The notes under the pieces: generated by a model
The model's database searches: none
Told to the model about the DNA's origin: nothing
What the model saw: only the letters and a program-made list of their open reading frames with translations
NCBI RefSeq assembly: GCF_947504105.1
Contig: NZ_CANNGP010000029.1
Coordinates: 1 to 58,481, forward strand
Direction: 5' to 3'
From: an uncultured Tateyamaria sp.
Lineage (GTDB): Bacteria > Pseudomonadota > Alphaproteobacteria > Rhodobacterales > Rhodobacteraceae
Length of the DNA: 58,481 bases
Position numbers and translations under genes: made by a program
Shown: positions 36,271-44,772 of the stretch, piece after piece
Position numbering within the stretch: position 1 is the stretch's first letter
How the letters are laid out: the number at the start of each line of letters is the position of its first letter

Positions 36271-36429
36271 GTCCAACTCCTTTCGACGCCATCGAAGCAG
36301 ACTGCGCGGCGTGACGCTTTGCGATGGATCAGTTGAACGGGCGTGTTTTTGCGGGGCGTTACAGCCGGGTCGGTTGCTGCCAGTGCCGGGTGCCGTATCA
36401 TGACCGCGTGGGTTAAAGGGGGCACGGAC

Positions 36430-36870
36430 ATGGCCAACACGATCACCGGAGGATGCCAATGCGGCGCGGTGCGCTTTGCGATTGACCGTTTGGGCATGGC
36501 GAGCATCTGCCATTGCCGCATGTGTCAAAAAGCCTTTGGCAACCTCTTTGCCACGCTCGTCCATGTCGAAGGCGTCACGTGGACACGTGGGGAGCGGGCC
36601 ATCTTTCACAGCTCGGACACGAATTGGCGCGGTTTCTGCAAGGAGTGCGGCACGCCGCTGTATGAATTCGAGGGGCATATCGAGATTGCGGTGGGTGCGT
36701 TGGACAATCCGGACCTGGCTGCGCCGACGGTGCAGGTGAACGCGCAGTTCCAGCGTAGGTGCTTTTCCGAATTGGGCGCATTGCCTGTAAAACCTGCCGA
36801 TCAGCAGGCCAAGGATGCGCAATGGAATGCGTCTGTCGTGTCGCATCAGCACCCGGATCACGACACCTGA
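36430..36870 (+). CDS. GFA family zinc protein (glutathione-dependent formaldehyde-activating enzyme fold)
   Basis: A 146-aa zinc-binding protein with the three Cys groups of the family: GGCQCGAVRF, ICHCRMCQKAFG and FCKECGTPLYEF. Most members are not true Gfa enzymes, so the substrate is unknown. The ATG at 36430 begins MANTITGGCQCG. It is convergent with hsp20; the 73-bp gap has CCCCG/CGGGG complementarity but no T-run. Confidence 0.87.
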   Translation: MANTITGGCQCGAVRFAIDRLGMASICHCRMCQKAFGNLFATLVHVEGVTWTRGERAIFHSSDTNWRGFCKECGTPLYEFEGHIEIAVGALDNPDLAAPTVQVNAQFQRRCFSELGALPVKPADQQAKDAQWNASVVSHQHPDHDT

Positions 36871-36943
36871 TCACATGAAAACCCCGAGGCGCGCAAGCAC
36901 CCCGGGGCCGTCCGACAGGGAGGAGAAAGTCGGGCGTTAGGCC

Positions 36944-37408
36944 TTAATTCACGGCCTTGGCGTCAACCACGTCGGTTTCGATCGCCTTCTGGCTGGCAAT
37001 CTCGATCCGGCGGGGTTTGAGGGCTTCGGGCACCTCTTTGACCAGGTCGATATGCAGCATGCCGTTTTCGTGGGAGGCACCCGTCACGACGACATGGTCG
37101 GCGAGATGGAACCGGCGTTCGAATGCGCGGGTGGCGATGCCGCGGTGGAGGTAGGTTGTGTCCTGTTCGTCAGCCTTGCGGGCCGAGACGATCAGGCTCT
37201 TTTCCTTGACCTCGACACCCAGGTCGGCGTCGGAGAATCCAGCGACCGCAATCGAGATGCGATAGGCATCTTCGTCGGTCTTTTCGATGTTGTAAGGGGG
37301 GTAGCTGTTGGCGTTGCTGTCCGTCGCAAGGACCCGGTCCATCAGGTCGGCAATCTGGTCAAAACCAACGGTTGCGCGGTAGAGCGGTGCAAAATCATAT
37401 GTACGCAT
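36944..37408 (-). CDS. Small heat-shock protein Hsp20 (IbpA-like)
   Basis: A 154-aa holdase chaperone. The N-terminus MRTYDFAPLYRATVGFDQ and the alpha-crystallin domain (PPYNIEKTDEDAYRISIAV to IDLVKEVPEALKPRRIEI) match the IbpA class, including the AFERRFHLADHV segment. The ATG at 37408 is preceded by GAGGATGAC. A sigma-32-like promoter lies about 100 bp upstream. Confidence 0.92.
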   Translation of the reverse strand: MRTYDFAPLYRATVGFDQIADLMDRVLATDSNANSYPPYNIEKTDEDAYRISIAVAGFSDADLGVEVKEKSLIVSARKADEQDTTYLHRGIATRAFERRFHLADHVVVTGASHENGMLHIDLVKEVPEALKPRRIEIASQKAIETDVVDAKAVN

Positions 37409-37506
37409 GTCATCCTCATTCAGAGCGATTAACGGCGGGCCCTCCATCCTTGGACAGACCCGCAGGGTTGCTATGGTCGGACCCCGTCCGGGCATCCGAT
37501 ACCATC

Positions 37507-37535
37507 AATGTGGTGAGGATTTTTGCGCGTTCAAG
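37507..37535 (-). promoter_or_regulatory. Sigma-32 (RpoH)-like promoter of hsp20
   Basis: On the minus strand CTTGAA (37535-37530) is followed after 15-16 nt by CCACATT, close to the heat-shock consensus CTTGAA-N13-17-CCCCATNT. It lies just past the stop of the upstream protease and would give a leader of roughly 90 nt. Confidence 0.55.
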
Positions 37536-37539
37536 CCCC

Positions 37540-38343
37540 CTAGGGGCGGACGAACTTGGCACCCGTGTTGCCCCGGTTGCCGCCGCCAACGGTGATGCGA
37601 CGCACCTTGGCAACCGGTGCTGCCACCTGCATTCGCATTTGGCGCTTCAGTTCTGTCACGCGATCCGGAAGGGTCATCCCGATGGCACGTTTCTGTCCTT
37701 GGATCCGAACCATGCCCGAAATGACCGACATGATCTGCCCGCGCCCGTTGCGATGGGTGAACACCGGCGCACCAGATGACCCGAAGGTCACATCGCAGTC
37801 GAACACCATCGCGTCGCCCGCCCGGTCCAGCATCTGGCACTCCTTTTGCCGGGACTGTGCGTTTTCACGGCCCCTGCCATAGCTGACAATGCTAACGGGT
37901 CCCGGCGAGATGCGTCCGTCATGGACGTAGAACGGGGGCACTTCGAATGTCGAAATAGGCTCGGCCAGCTTGATCAGACCAACATCATAGGTGGCGTTCT
38001 GTGCCGTCAGGGCGCCAACAGGTTCGAACCCCGCATGTGCGGCGGCATCCGCTGCCCGACGTGTCGCCACAGCCTGCCCGTCGCGAAACCCGGCGCTGAA
38101 CCGGATACCATCGGTCGGCCACAGTTTGTCAGTACCCGGTTGATACAGACAATGTGCGGCAGTCAGTACAAGATCACGGGTAATCAACGTTCCCGAACAA
38201 AAAGCGCGCCCGCCAAAATCAATGCGCCCCACGGCTTTCCAGCTTGCGGCGGCATAGTCGGTATCAAGCGTGCGCAGTTGGGTGGTCTGCGCCACGGCCA
38301 TTGGCGCCCACAACAGGGCCAATATCAGCATCAAACCCTTCAT
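37540..38343 (-). CDS. Exported trypsin-like serine protease (first of tandem pair)
   Basis: A 267-aa S1-family protein with signal MKGLMLILALLWAPMAVAQ. The triad is visible: His in LTAAHC, Asp in YDVGLIKL, Ser in FGSSGAPVF (the usual GDSGGP is changed to GSSGAP). The C-terminal tail is basic with a Gly-rich stretch and ends TGAKFVRP, shared with its neighbour. Its ATG overlaps the other protease's stop (ATGA). The periplasmic or extracellular target is unknown. Confidence 0.82.
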   Translation of the reverse strand: MKGLMLILALLWAPMAVAQTTQLRTLDTDYAAASWKAVGRIDFGGRAFCSGTLITRDLVLTAAHCLYQPGTDKLWPTDGIRFSAGFRDGQAVATRRAADAAAHAGFEPVGALTAQNATYDVGLIKLAEPISTFEVPPFYVHDGRISPGPVSIVSYGRGRENAQSRQKECQMLDRAGDAMVFDCDVTFGSSGAPVFTHRNGRGQIMSVISGMVRIQGQKRAIGMTLPDRVTELKRQMRMQVAAPVAKVRRITVGGGNRGNTGAKFVRP

Positions 38344-39140
38344 GGCTTGACGAATTTCGCCCCCGTCTCGCGGCGCATGCCGCCCAAAATACGTGGGCTG
38401 ATATCGTCGCGCTGGGCCACCAGCTCGGCCTGAAGTCGCGCCAAGGGCGTGCCAAGCGACGTGCCAAGCGAAACCGCTTCGCCATCGACCTCGGCCTTGG
38501 CCGACACAACCGAAACGATCTGGGCGCGGCCCTCGTCAATGACGAAGATGGGCGCGCCGGAACTGCCGAACTCGACAGAACAGGATGTCACCAAAAGACC
38601 ATCCTGTTGGGCCAACACGCGACACAGTTCTTGCAGCGAGGGTGCTTCGGATCGGCCGGTGCCATAGCTGACCACGCCAACCTCTGCACCGCGCCTTGGC
38701 TGAGCCGCTGTTTCAAAGGGGATGATCTTGCCGTCACGAATAGGGTGATCAAGCTCGAGCAGGGCCAGATCGTTGCGCACACCTTTCGAGCTGACGTGCC
38801 CGGCATAGGTGTAGTCGGGATGCACAACGGCCCGGCGCACATTGCGATAAGCGGACGCGCGACCGTTGCGCCACCCCGCCAGAAACTCAACCCGCGTGTG
38901 ATCGATGCGTTCGCCGGTTGTCTTGTCAAACAGGCAATGCCCGGCCGTCAGGACAAGGTTCGGCGCAATCAGAGCACCCGTGCAAAATCCGGTGCCGCCA
39001 ATGTTGAGACGCCCGACCGCTTCCCAGCCGGCGGCATCCGCGCCCGACTCAAGTCGGCGCAGTTGCGCATCCTGTGCCAGAGCCGTCGATGCCAAAACCA
39101 AAGCCGCAAATGAAAGGGCCATCCATCGGCGCATACTCAT
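38340..39140 (-). CDS. Exported trypsin-like serine protease (second of tandem pair)
   Basis: A 266-aa paralogue of the adjacent gene, with signal MSMRRWMALSFAALVLASTALAQ-type layout (start could be the second Met). The triad reads His in LTAGHC (Gly in place of the usual second Ala), Asp in RNDLALLELD, Ser in FGSSGAPIF. The C-terminus TGAKFVKP mirrors TGAKFVRP of its partner. The two genes arose by tandem duplication and are translationally coupled, this one being upstream. Confidence 0.82.
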   Translation of the reverse strand: MSMRRWMALSFAALVLASTALAQDAQLRRLESGADAAGWEAVGRLNIGGTGFCTGALIAPNLVLTAGHCLFDKTTGERIDHTRVEFLAGWRNGRASAYRNVRRAVVHPDYTYAGHVSSKGVRNDLALLELDHPIRDGKIIPFETAAQPRRGAEVGVVSYGTGRSEAPSLQELCRVLAQQDGLLVTSCSVEFGSSGAPIFVIDEGRAQIVSVVSAKAEVDGEAVSLGTSLGTPLARLQAELVAQRDDISPRILGGMRRETGAKFVKP

Positions 39141-39212
39141 AACTCTCCGATCCCAGGGGGGGTTCGACCGGTCTAGGTGAGAATGGCGGCAAAACTAAGG
39201 CAAAGATGCAAT

Positions 39213-40526
39213 TTAACGCAAAATTGGAACATCGTCCGGATGCCGATCCAAAGCAGGTGGGCGTGGCCCTCCGGATGCCCAATCAAGCAACTCGACTGTA
39301 TGCACAACGGGCACGCCCGCGGCCGACCCGATCTGCATCATGCAACCGATGTTCCCGGCAGCGATGATATCGGGGTTCTTGGCCTCCAACGTGCGCACTT
39401 TGCGTTCTTTCAATTGCTGGGAAATCTCAGGCTGCATCAGGTTGTATGTGCCCGCCGATCCGCAGCAGAGATGACTGTCTGCAGGCTCTACCACGTTGTA
39501 ACCAGCGCGTTTCAGCAGGTCTTTTGGAAAGGTCTTGATCTGTTGCCCATGCTGCAAGGAACAGGCCGCGTGATATGCGACGGTCATGGTCTGGGTCTCC
39601 CCTTTGGGGAGGTCCAGCTTCATCAGCACCTCGCTCACATCCATGGCAATGTCCGCAACCCGCGCCGCGTCCTTGGCCAGCGGGTCATTGCGGAACATGT
39701 GCCCGTAATCCTTGACCGTGGTGCCGCAGCCCGACGTGTTGATGACAATGGCATCCAGGCCGTTGCCGTCCATCTCGGCCACCCAGGCGCGGATGTTCTT
39801 GGCGGCGGTGGCATGGCTTTCGCCCGCCTTGCCCATGTGGTGGGTGAGCGCACCGCAACAGCCAGCCCCCTCGGCGACCACAACCTCGCATCCCAAGCGG
39901 GTGAGCAGACGGATCGTGGCGTCGTTGATATCGGTGTTCAGCGCCTTTTGCGCACACCCCGTCATCAGGGCCACGCGCATCTTTTTCTCGGCCACTGGTG
40001 CAAAGCTTTGTGGATCGTCGTTCCGGCTGACAGGCGGAATGTAGTCCGGCGCCATTTCCAACATGGCGCGCAGGCGGGCATCAGGCATCAGGCGCGCGAA
40101 GGGGCGTCCGATCTTGGCCCCCAAGAGCGCCACACGGAACCGCATCGGGTATGGCAGGATACGCGCCAGCACCCAGCGCAGGGCGCGGTCGGTAAAGGGC
40201 CGCTTGTACCGGTTCTCGATATACTCACGGGCATGGTCGACAAGGTGCATGTAGTGCACGCCCGAGGGGCATGTGGTCATGCAGGCCAGACAAGACAGGC
40301 AGCGGTCGATATGCTTGACGACCTTTTCGTCCGGGTCGCGGTCGTTTTCCAGCATGTCCTTGATCAGGTAGATGCGCCCGCGCGGGCTATCCAGCTCATC
40401 CCCCAGCACCTGGTAGGTGGGACACGTGGCCGTGCAGAACCCGCAATGCACGCAATTGCGCAAGATCTCGTTCGACCGTTCGATTTGCGGATCGGTCAAC
40501 TGTTCCGGGGTGAATGTCGTTTGCAT
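39213..40526 (-). CDS. glcF: Glycolate oxidase iron-sulfur subunit
   Basis: A 437-aa subunit of the membrane-associated glycolate dehydrogenase. Two 4Fe-4S motifs are present, CVHCGFCTATCP (about residue 25) and CLSCLACMTTCP (about residue 75), followed by two CCG-type domains (GCCGALTHHMG and CCGSAGTYN). It passes electrons from GlcD/GlcE to the quinone pool. It begins 1 nt after the small membrane gene and is the last gene of the operon. Confidence 0.94.
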   Translation of the reverse strand: MQTTFTPEQLTDPQIERSNEILRNCVHCGFCTATCPTYQVLGDELDSPRGRIYLIKDMLENDRDPDEKVVKHIDRCLSCLACMTTCPSGVHYMHLVDHAREYIENRYKRPFTDRALRWVLARILPYPMRFRVALLGAKIGRPFARLMPDARLRAMLEMAPDYIPPVSRNDDPQSFAPVAEKKMRVALMTGCAQKALNTDINDATIRLLTRLGCEVVVAEGAGCCGALTHHMGKAGESHATAAKNIRAWVAEMDGNGLDAIVINTSGCGTTVKDYGHMFRNDPLAKDAARVADIAMDVSEVLMKLDLPKGETQTMTVAYHAACSLQHGQQIKTFPKDLLKRAGYNVVEPADSHLCCGSAGTYNLMQPEISQQLKERKVRTLEAKNPDIIAAGNIGCMMQIGSAAGVPVVHTVELLDWASGGPRPPALDRHPDDVPILR

Positions 40527-40527
40527 G

Positions 40528-40881
40528 CTATCTCGCGATCATTTGGGCCGCGGCAAAGCCGAACCACGGGACGGTGGTGCCCATGGTACCTGCCACACGG
40601 ACAAAGCGCTGCGCACGAAAGGACGGAAGGGCCTGGCGCACCGCGCGCGCGGCCAGAACCATAACCAGCACCCAGGCCAGCCATATGAACATCACGCTCA
40701 GAAAGGTGCGGGTGACGTCGGTTGAAAAGGCTAGGCTGGCCTCGCTCCGCAACACGAAGCTGGCCAGCACGAGGACCGATGCGACCAGCGCCAGTGGCCA
40801 ATGCTTGCCAACCACGCGATCCAGGGCAAAGAACAAGGCCGGGCCGATCACAAAAGCCATGATAAACAGGAGAATAAGCAT
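40528..40881 (-). CDS. Small membrane protein inside the glc operon
   Basis: A 117-aa protein with three or four hydrophobic helices (MLILLFIMAFVIGPALFF; WPLALVASVLVLASFVL; FLSVMFIWLAWVLVMVLA; a C-terminal one). Its ATG overlaps glcE's TGA (TGATG) and its stop is 1 nt before glcF, so it is fully embedded in the operon. It could anchor the soluble oxidase to the membrane or carry electrons, but no family was recognised. Confidence 0.72.
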   Translation of the reverse strand: MLILLFIMAFVIGPALFFALDRVVGKHWPLALVASVLVLASFVLRSEASLAFSTDVTRTFLSVMFIWLAWVLVMVLAARAVRQALPSFRAQRFVRVAGTMGTTVPWFGFAAAQMIAR

Positions 40882-42011
40882 CACGCGGCCATCAGCCCCG
40901 GATTGAGGATACCCTTGGGATCGAAGCGCTGCCGCAAGGATGCCGACAGTGCGGCGACGCCGGGTGCTTCTGGTTGGAAGACCGGCACGGCTGTGCGCAC
41001 GGCTTCCGGTCCTTTGATCATGGTTGCGTGACCACCCAACCCGGCCACGGTCGCCTGCACCCCAGTATGGGCCGCAGCAATGTCGCCACCGGATAGGCCC
41101 GCCCAGATCAGACCGCCGCCCCAATCCATCATGGCATCGCACCCCTCTGGCAAAGACGCGATCACCGCCGGGCCATCGCTGGGTTTGACCGAGATGCGCC
41201 AAACCGCCTCGGCGCCATGCAGGGGCACGGCATCGCGCACGATGCGCCAGTCCGCGTCCGTTTCCACAATGTCGCCAAACGAGGACAGAAGGCTCTTCAA
41301 CTCCCCTGCCCGATAGGCAACCGAGCTTTCGAAGCCTTCCAGGCGCAACCAGGCCTGACCGCCTGTCCATGCGGCACCAGACACCTCGAAGGGCGATGCC
41401 AGCGCACGGCTCATGGCGTCCACGGCACGCACAGGGTCCAGCCCGTCAATCACGAGTGTTGTCACCGCCTCGACCCCGGGCAGCACTTTAAGGCTCACTT
41501 CGGTCAACACACCCAGCGTACCCCAGGACCCGCACATCAGTTTGACAAGGTCGTAGCCGGTGACATTCTTCATCACGCGCCCGCCATTCTTGATGACCTG
41601 CCCCGCCCCGTCGACGAACCGCACCCCCAAGGCAAAATCACGTGCCGCACCCGCCATGATACGGCGCGGGCCGCTGGCGTTGGTCGCAACCACCCCGCCA
41701 ATGGTCGATGTGCCAGACTTGCCCAAAAGCCCGGTCAGATCGTAGGGTTCAAAGGCGAGGCGCTGGTTCTCGGCCGCGAGTGTCTTCTCAATCTCAGCCA
41801 CAGGCGTTCCGGCCTGCGCCACAAGGGTGAGCGCGCCCGGCTCATACAAGGTCACCCCCGACAGGCCCGATACGTCCAGAACCTCACCCACGACGGGCCG
41901 ACCCACTGACCGTGTTCCACCACCACGCACAGCCAGTGGCCCGCGGGCTCCGGCAACGGCAGCGGTCACCTCATCTTCGGTCTTCATTTTGCTCATCTTC
42001 ATCTTGCCCAA
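40881..42011 (-). CDS. glcE: Glycolate oxidase subunit GlcE (FAD-binding)
   Basis: A 376-aa protein of the FAD_binding_4 fold, required with GlcD and GlcF for glycolate oxidation. PLAVRGGGTRSVGRP and GTSTIGGVVATNASGPRR are the FAD-binding stretches, and NVTGYDLVKLMCGSWGTLG is typical of GlcE. Several in-frame ATGs sit at the start (42011, 42002, 41996, 41987), so the exact one is uncertain. A palindromic repeat fills the 44-nt gap to glcD. Confidence 0.92.
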   Translation of the reverse strand: MGKMKMSKMKTEDEVTAAVAGARGPLAVRGGGTRSVGRPVVGEVLDVSGLSGVTLYEPGALTLVAQAGTPVAEIEKTLAAENQRLAFEPYDLTGLLGKSGTSTIGGVVATNASGPRRIMAGAARDFALGVRFVDGAGQVIKNGGRVMKNVTGYDLVKLMCGSWGTLGVLTEVSLKVLPGVEAVTTLVIDGLDPVRAVDAMSRALASPFEVSGAAWTGGQAWLRLEGFESSVAYRAGELKSLLSSFGDIVETDADWRIVRDAVPLHGAEAVWRISVKPSDGPAVIASLPEGCDAMMDWGGGLIWAGLSGGDIAAAHTGVQATVAGLGGHATMIKGPEAVRTAVPVFQPEAPGVAALSASLRQRFDPKGILNPGLMAA

Positions 42012-42055
42012 TAAACTTCGGGGGTGAGGCCATCAGGCCGAGGGGGCTGGCCCCC
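42012..42055. repeat. Palindromic intergenic repeat between glcD and glcE
   Basis: Contains TTCGGGGGTGAGGCC and then GAGGGGGC-TG-GCCCCCTT, with nested dyad GGCCGAG/CTCGGCC. A related arrangement (CTCGGGGAGTT then GAGGGGC-AGA-GCCCCTC) occurs at 44702-44733. Likely a dispersed REP-like element; it could also attenuate distal operon expression. Confidence 0.45.
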
Positions 42056-43504
42056 TTACTCGGCCGCAAACTTGGTCGCGCGGCGGGGTTCGGACACCGC
42101 CAATGGAAATACCTTGGCAGGGTTAAGAAGCCACTTCGTGTCGAACACGTCTTTCACCGCCATCTGCGCCTCCAGATCGGCGGGTGCGTATTGATGGGTC
42201 ATCAGATCGCGCTTTTCGATCCCCACACCATGCTCGCCCGTGAGGCAGCCGCCCACTTCGACACACAGCTTCAGAACCTCGGCCCCGAACTCTTCGCACA
42301 GTTCCAGATCACCGGGTTTGTTCGCGTCGTAGCAAATCAGCGGGTGCATATTGCCATCACCCGCGTGGAACACGTTGCCCACCGGCAGACCGTATTTGTC
42401 GGACATCTCGCCAATGCGACGTAACACATAAGGCAGCTCGGACACGGGAATCGTGCCATCCAGGCACATGTAATCGCTGATCCGCCCGATGGCCGAAAAC
42501 GCGGCCTTGCGCCCCGCCCAAATACGCGCGCTTTCATCGGCAGATGCGCTTTCGCGCAAGGCCACAGGGTTGTGCCGCTTGGCGATGTCCATGATCAGGG
42601 CCAGCTGCACATCAATCTCGGCATCCGCCCCTTCAACCTCGACAATCAGGAGTGCACTGCACATCGGATAGTCGGCTTTGGCGAAATCCTCGCACACCTC
42701 GATCAGCATCTTGTCCATGAACTCGATCGCAACAGGCAGGACACCGGCCTTGATGATGTCGGCCACGCAGGCCCCCGCAACCTCGGCACTGTCAAAACCC
42801 ATCAGGACAGGCCGCGCGCCTTCGGGCTTGTGCAGGATGCGCAGAGTCGCCTCGGTAACGACACCCAGCTGGCCTTCAGACCCACAGATCACGCCCAACA
42901 GATCCAGGCCACCGGCGTCCAGATGCCCGCCGCCAATCTCGACAACCGTGCCGTCCATCTGAACCAGTGTCACACCCATCAGGTTGTTGGTGGTTACACC
43001 GTATTTCAGGCAATGCGCGCCGCCGGAGTTCATCGCGATATTGCCTGCAATGGCACAGGCCAACTGGCTGGAGGGGTCAGGGGCGTAAAAGAACCCATCT
43101 GCCTCGACCGCACCTGTTACGCTCAGATTGGTCCGCCCCGTCTGCACCCGGATGATGCGGTTGTCATAGTCGGTTTCCAGAACGTCATTCATGCGGGCGA
43201 CACCAAGGATCACGCAATCTGCGGTGGGCAACGCGCCCCCAGCCAACGACGTCCCCGATCCACGCGGGACTACGGGCACCCCTTCGTCATGGCAGATGCG
43301 CAGCACGTCCGACACTTCCGCCGTGGTCGACGGCAGCACGGCCACCATGGGCGGGCAGCGATAGGCGGTCAGCGCATCACACTCATAGGCCCGCGTCTCT
43401 GAAGGATCATCAATGACGGCATCGCCGGGCAACACATCCCGCAAACGTTCCACCACCCGCGCCTTGCGCGCCAGCACATCAGAATCAGGAACAGGCATTT
43501 CCAT
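42056..43504 (-). CDS. glcD: Glycolate oxidase subunit GlcD (FAD-linked)
   Basis: The 482-aa catalytic flavoprotein subunit converting glycolate to glyoxylate. The FAD site is seen in VPRGSGTSLAGGALP and IAGNIAMNSGGAHCLKYG; the C-terminal GEHGVGIEKRD motif of the FAD-oxidase C domain is intact. GGAGG lies 7 nt before the ATG at 43504. It is the first gene of the operon and diverges from a DUF599 gene across a gap with a candidate operator. Confidence 0.94.
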   Translation of the reverse strand: MEMPVPDSDVLARKARVVERLRDVLPGDAVIDDPSETRAYECDALTAYRCPPMVAVLPSTTAEVSDVLRICHDEGVPVVPRGSGTSLAGGALPTADCVILGVARMNDVLETDYDNRIIRVQTGRTNLSVTGAVEADGFFYAPDPSSQLACAIAGNIAMNSGGAHCLKYGVTTNNLMGVTLVQMDGTVVEIGGGHLDAGGLDLLGVICGSEGQLGVVTEATLRILHKPEGARPVLMGFDSAEVAGACVADIIKAGVLPVAIEFMDKMLIEVCEDFAKADYPMCSALLIVEVEGADAEIDVQLALIMDIAKRHNPVALRESASADESARIWAGRKAAFSAIGRISDYMCLDGTIPVSELPYVLRRIGEMSDKYGLPVGNVFHAGDGNMHPLICYDANKPGDLELCEEFGAEVLKLCVEVGGCLTGEHGVGIEKRDLMTHQYAPADLEAQMAVKDVFDTKWLLNPAKVFPLAVSEPRRATKFAAE

Positions 43505-43520
43505 GGGGTGTCCTCCAGTG

Positions 43521-43543
43521 ATTGGTAAAATAATATGACCAAT
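43521..43543. promoter_or_regulatory. Candidate operator between glcD and the DUF599 gene
   Basis: A perfect 6-bp inverted repeat ATTGGT-N11-ACCAAT with an AT-only-like spacer lies 17 nt upstream of glcD. GntR-family regulators (for example GlcC, LldR) bind TTGGT/ACCAA half-sites, though usually with a shorter spacer. No regulator gene is in the vicinity, so this is inference. Confidence 0.4.
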
Positions 43544-43588
43544 TTGACCGGGATGCAATCTGAATCACTGCGGTGTAAGACCGCACAT

Positions 43589-44287
43589 ATGACATGGCTT
43601 GACCGCATCGCCCTTTTTACACCGCTCGATTTCGGTGCCCTTGCCCTCTTGTTGCTGGGCTGGCTGGTCATCGGATGGCGGATCGAACACCCCGCAACGA
43701 AGCACCCCTCGACCTCACAGATCATGGCTGGATTCCGACGTGAATGGATGCAGCAGATGATCACGCGCGAACCGCGAATCTTTGATGCCCAAGTCGTGGC
43801 CAGCCTGCGGCAGGGCACGGCCTTCTTTGCCTCGACCTCGGTCATCGCAATCGGCGGCACGCTGGCGCTGCTCGGCAATGCAGAACGTCTGACGGGTATT
43901 GCGAACGAATTGGTTATGATGGACAGCCCCGCCTTCGTGTGGGAGGCCAAGATGCTGACGGTGGCCCTGTTCCTGACCAACGCCTTCCTGAAATTCGTCT
44001 GGGCCAACCGGCTGTTCGGCTATGCGGCCGTGGTCATGGCGGCCGTGCCAAATGATGTATCAGACCCGGCATGCGCCGCGCGCGCCGCGCAAGCGGCCGA
44101 GATCAACATCACCGCGGCACGGTCCTTCAACCGGGGACTGCGATCCGTCTATTTCGCACTTGCGTGTGTGGCGTGGCTGGCGGGACCCATGACATTGATC
44201 GTGGCAACCATCTTTACCCTCGCTGTCATCTGGCGCCGTGAATTCGCTTCGAACTCGCGCACAATTCTGCTGGGCACGGACACGTGA
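43589..44287 (+). CDS. DUF599 family membrane protein
   Basis: A 232-aa protein with about four membrane helices. MTWLDRIALFTPLDFGAL at the start and REPRIFDAQVVASLRQGTAFFAST are characteristic of DUF599, a proteobacterial family of unknown function. The ATG at 43589 is preferred over one at 43535, which would run through the candidate operator. Confidence 0.8.
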   Translation: MTWLDRIALFTPLDFGALALLLLGWLVIGWRIEHPATKHPSTSQIMAGFRREWMQQMITREPRIFDAQVVASLRQGTAFFASTSVIAIGGTLALLGNAERLTGIANELVMMDSPAFVWEAKMLTVALFLTNAFLKFVWANRLFGYAAVVMAAVPNDVSDPACAARAAQAAEINITAARSFNRGLRSVYFALACVAWLAGPMTLIVATIFTLAVIWRREFASNSRTILLGTDT

Positions 44288-44323
44288 CATGACAACGACA
44301 CAGCCGAGACATAGCCTAAGCCC

Positions 44324-44680
44324 ATGAAACGTTTGACCCCTCTGCTGCTGATCGCAGCCCCCGCCTTCGCAGAAGAACCGATGATCGAGAACGTGGACGT
44401 GTCCAAAACCGACGCCGACACCTATCGCTTTTCGGTCACCATCCGCCATCCGGACACCGGGTGGGACCATTACGCAGATGGCTGGCGCGTGCTGGACATG
44501 GATGGAAATGAACTGGGCATGCGCGTCCTGGCCCACCCACATGTCGACGAACAGCCCTTCACCCGCAGCCTTGGTGGCGTTGTGATCCCGGCAGGCACGA
44601 CCGAAGTGCAAGTGCAGGCGCGCGATCTGCCCGCAGGCTGGAATGAAGGCACAACAATCGTCACACTTCCAACAGACTAA
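44324..44680 (+). CDS. Small exported protein of unknown function
   Basis: A 118-aa protein with signal MKRLTPLLLIAAPAFA followed by an Ig/FN3-like beta-rich domain (FSVTIRHPDTGWDHYADGW; VIPAGTTEVQVQARDL). It is conserved-looking but I recall no named family. It lies 36 nt after the DUF599 gene and is probably cotranscribed. Confidence 0.68.
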   Translation: MKRLTPLLLIAAPAFAEEPMIENVDVSKTDADTYRFSVTIRHPDTGWDHYADGWRVLDMDGNELGMRVLAHPHVDEQPFTRSLGGVVIPAGTTEVQVQARDLPAGWNEGTTIVTLPTD

Positions 44681-44701
44681 GCCCTTCTTCTGGATGGAAA
44701 T

Positions 44702-44733
44702 ACCTCGGGGAGTTCGAGGGGCAGAGCCCCTCG
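44702..44733. repeat. Palindromic intergenic repeat downstream of rlmH
   Basis: Perfect 8-bp stem CGAGGGGC/GCCCCTCG with loop AGA (44715-44733), preceded by CTCGGGGAGTT. It lies between convergent genes without a clear T-run, and resembles the element at 42012-42055. Confidence 0.5.
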
Positions 44734-44772
44734 TCAGCAAAAAATGAATCGCGTCGCGCAGCGGCCCTTGGA

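Noticed and set aside
39177-40664. 495-aa plus-strand open frame opposite glcF
   Set aside because: Mirror of a gene with clear iron-sulfur motifs.
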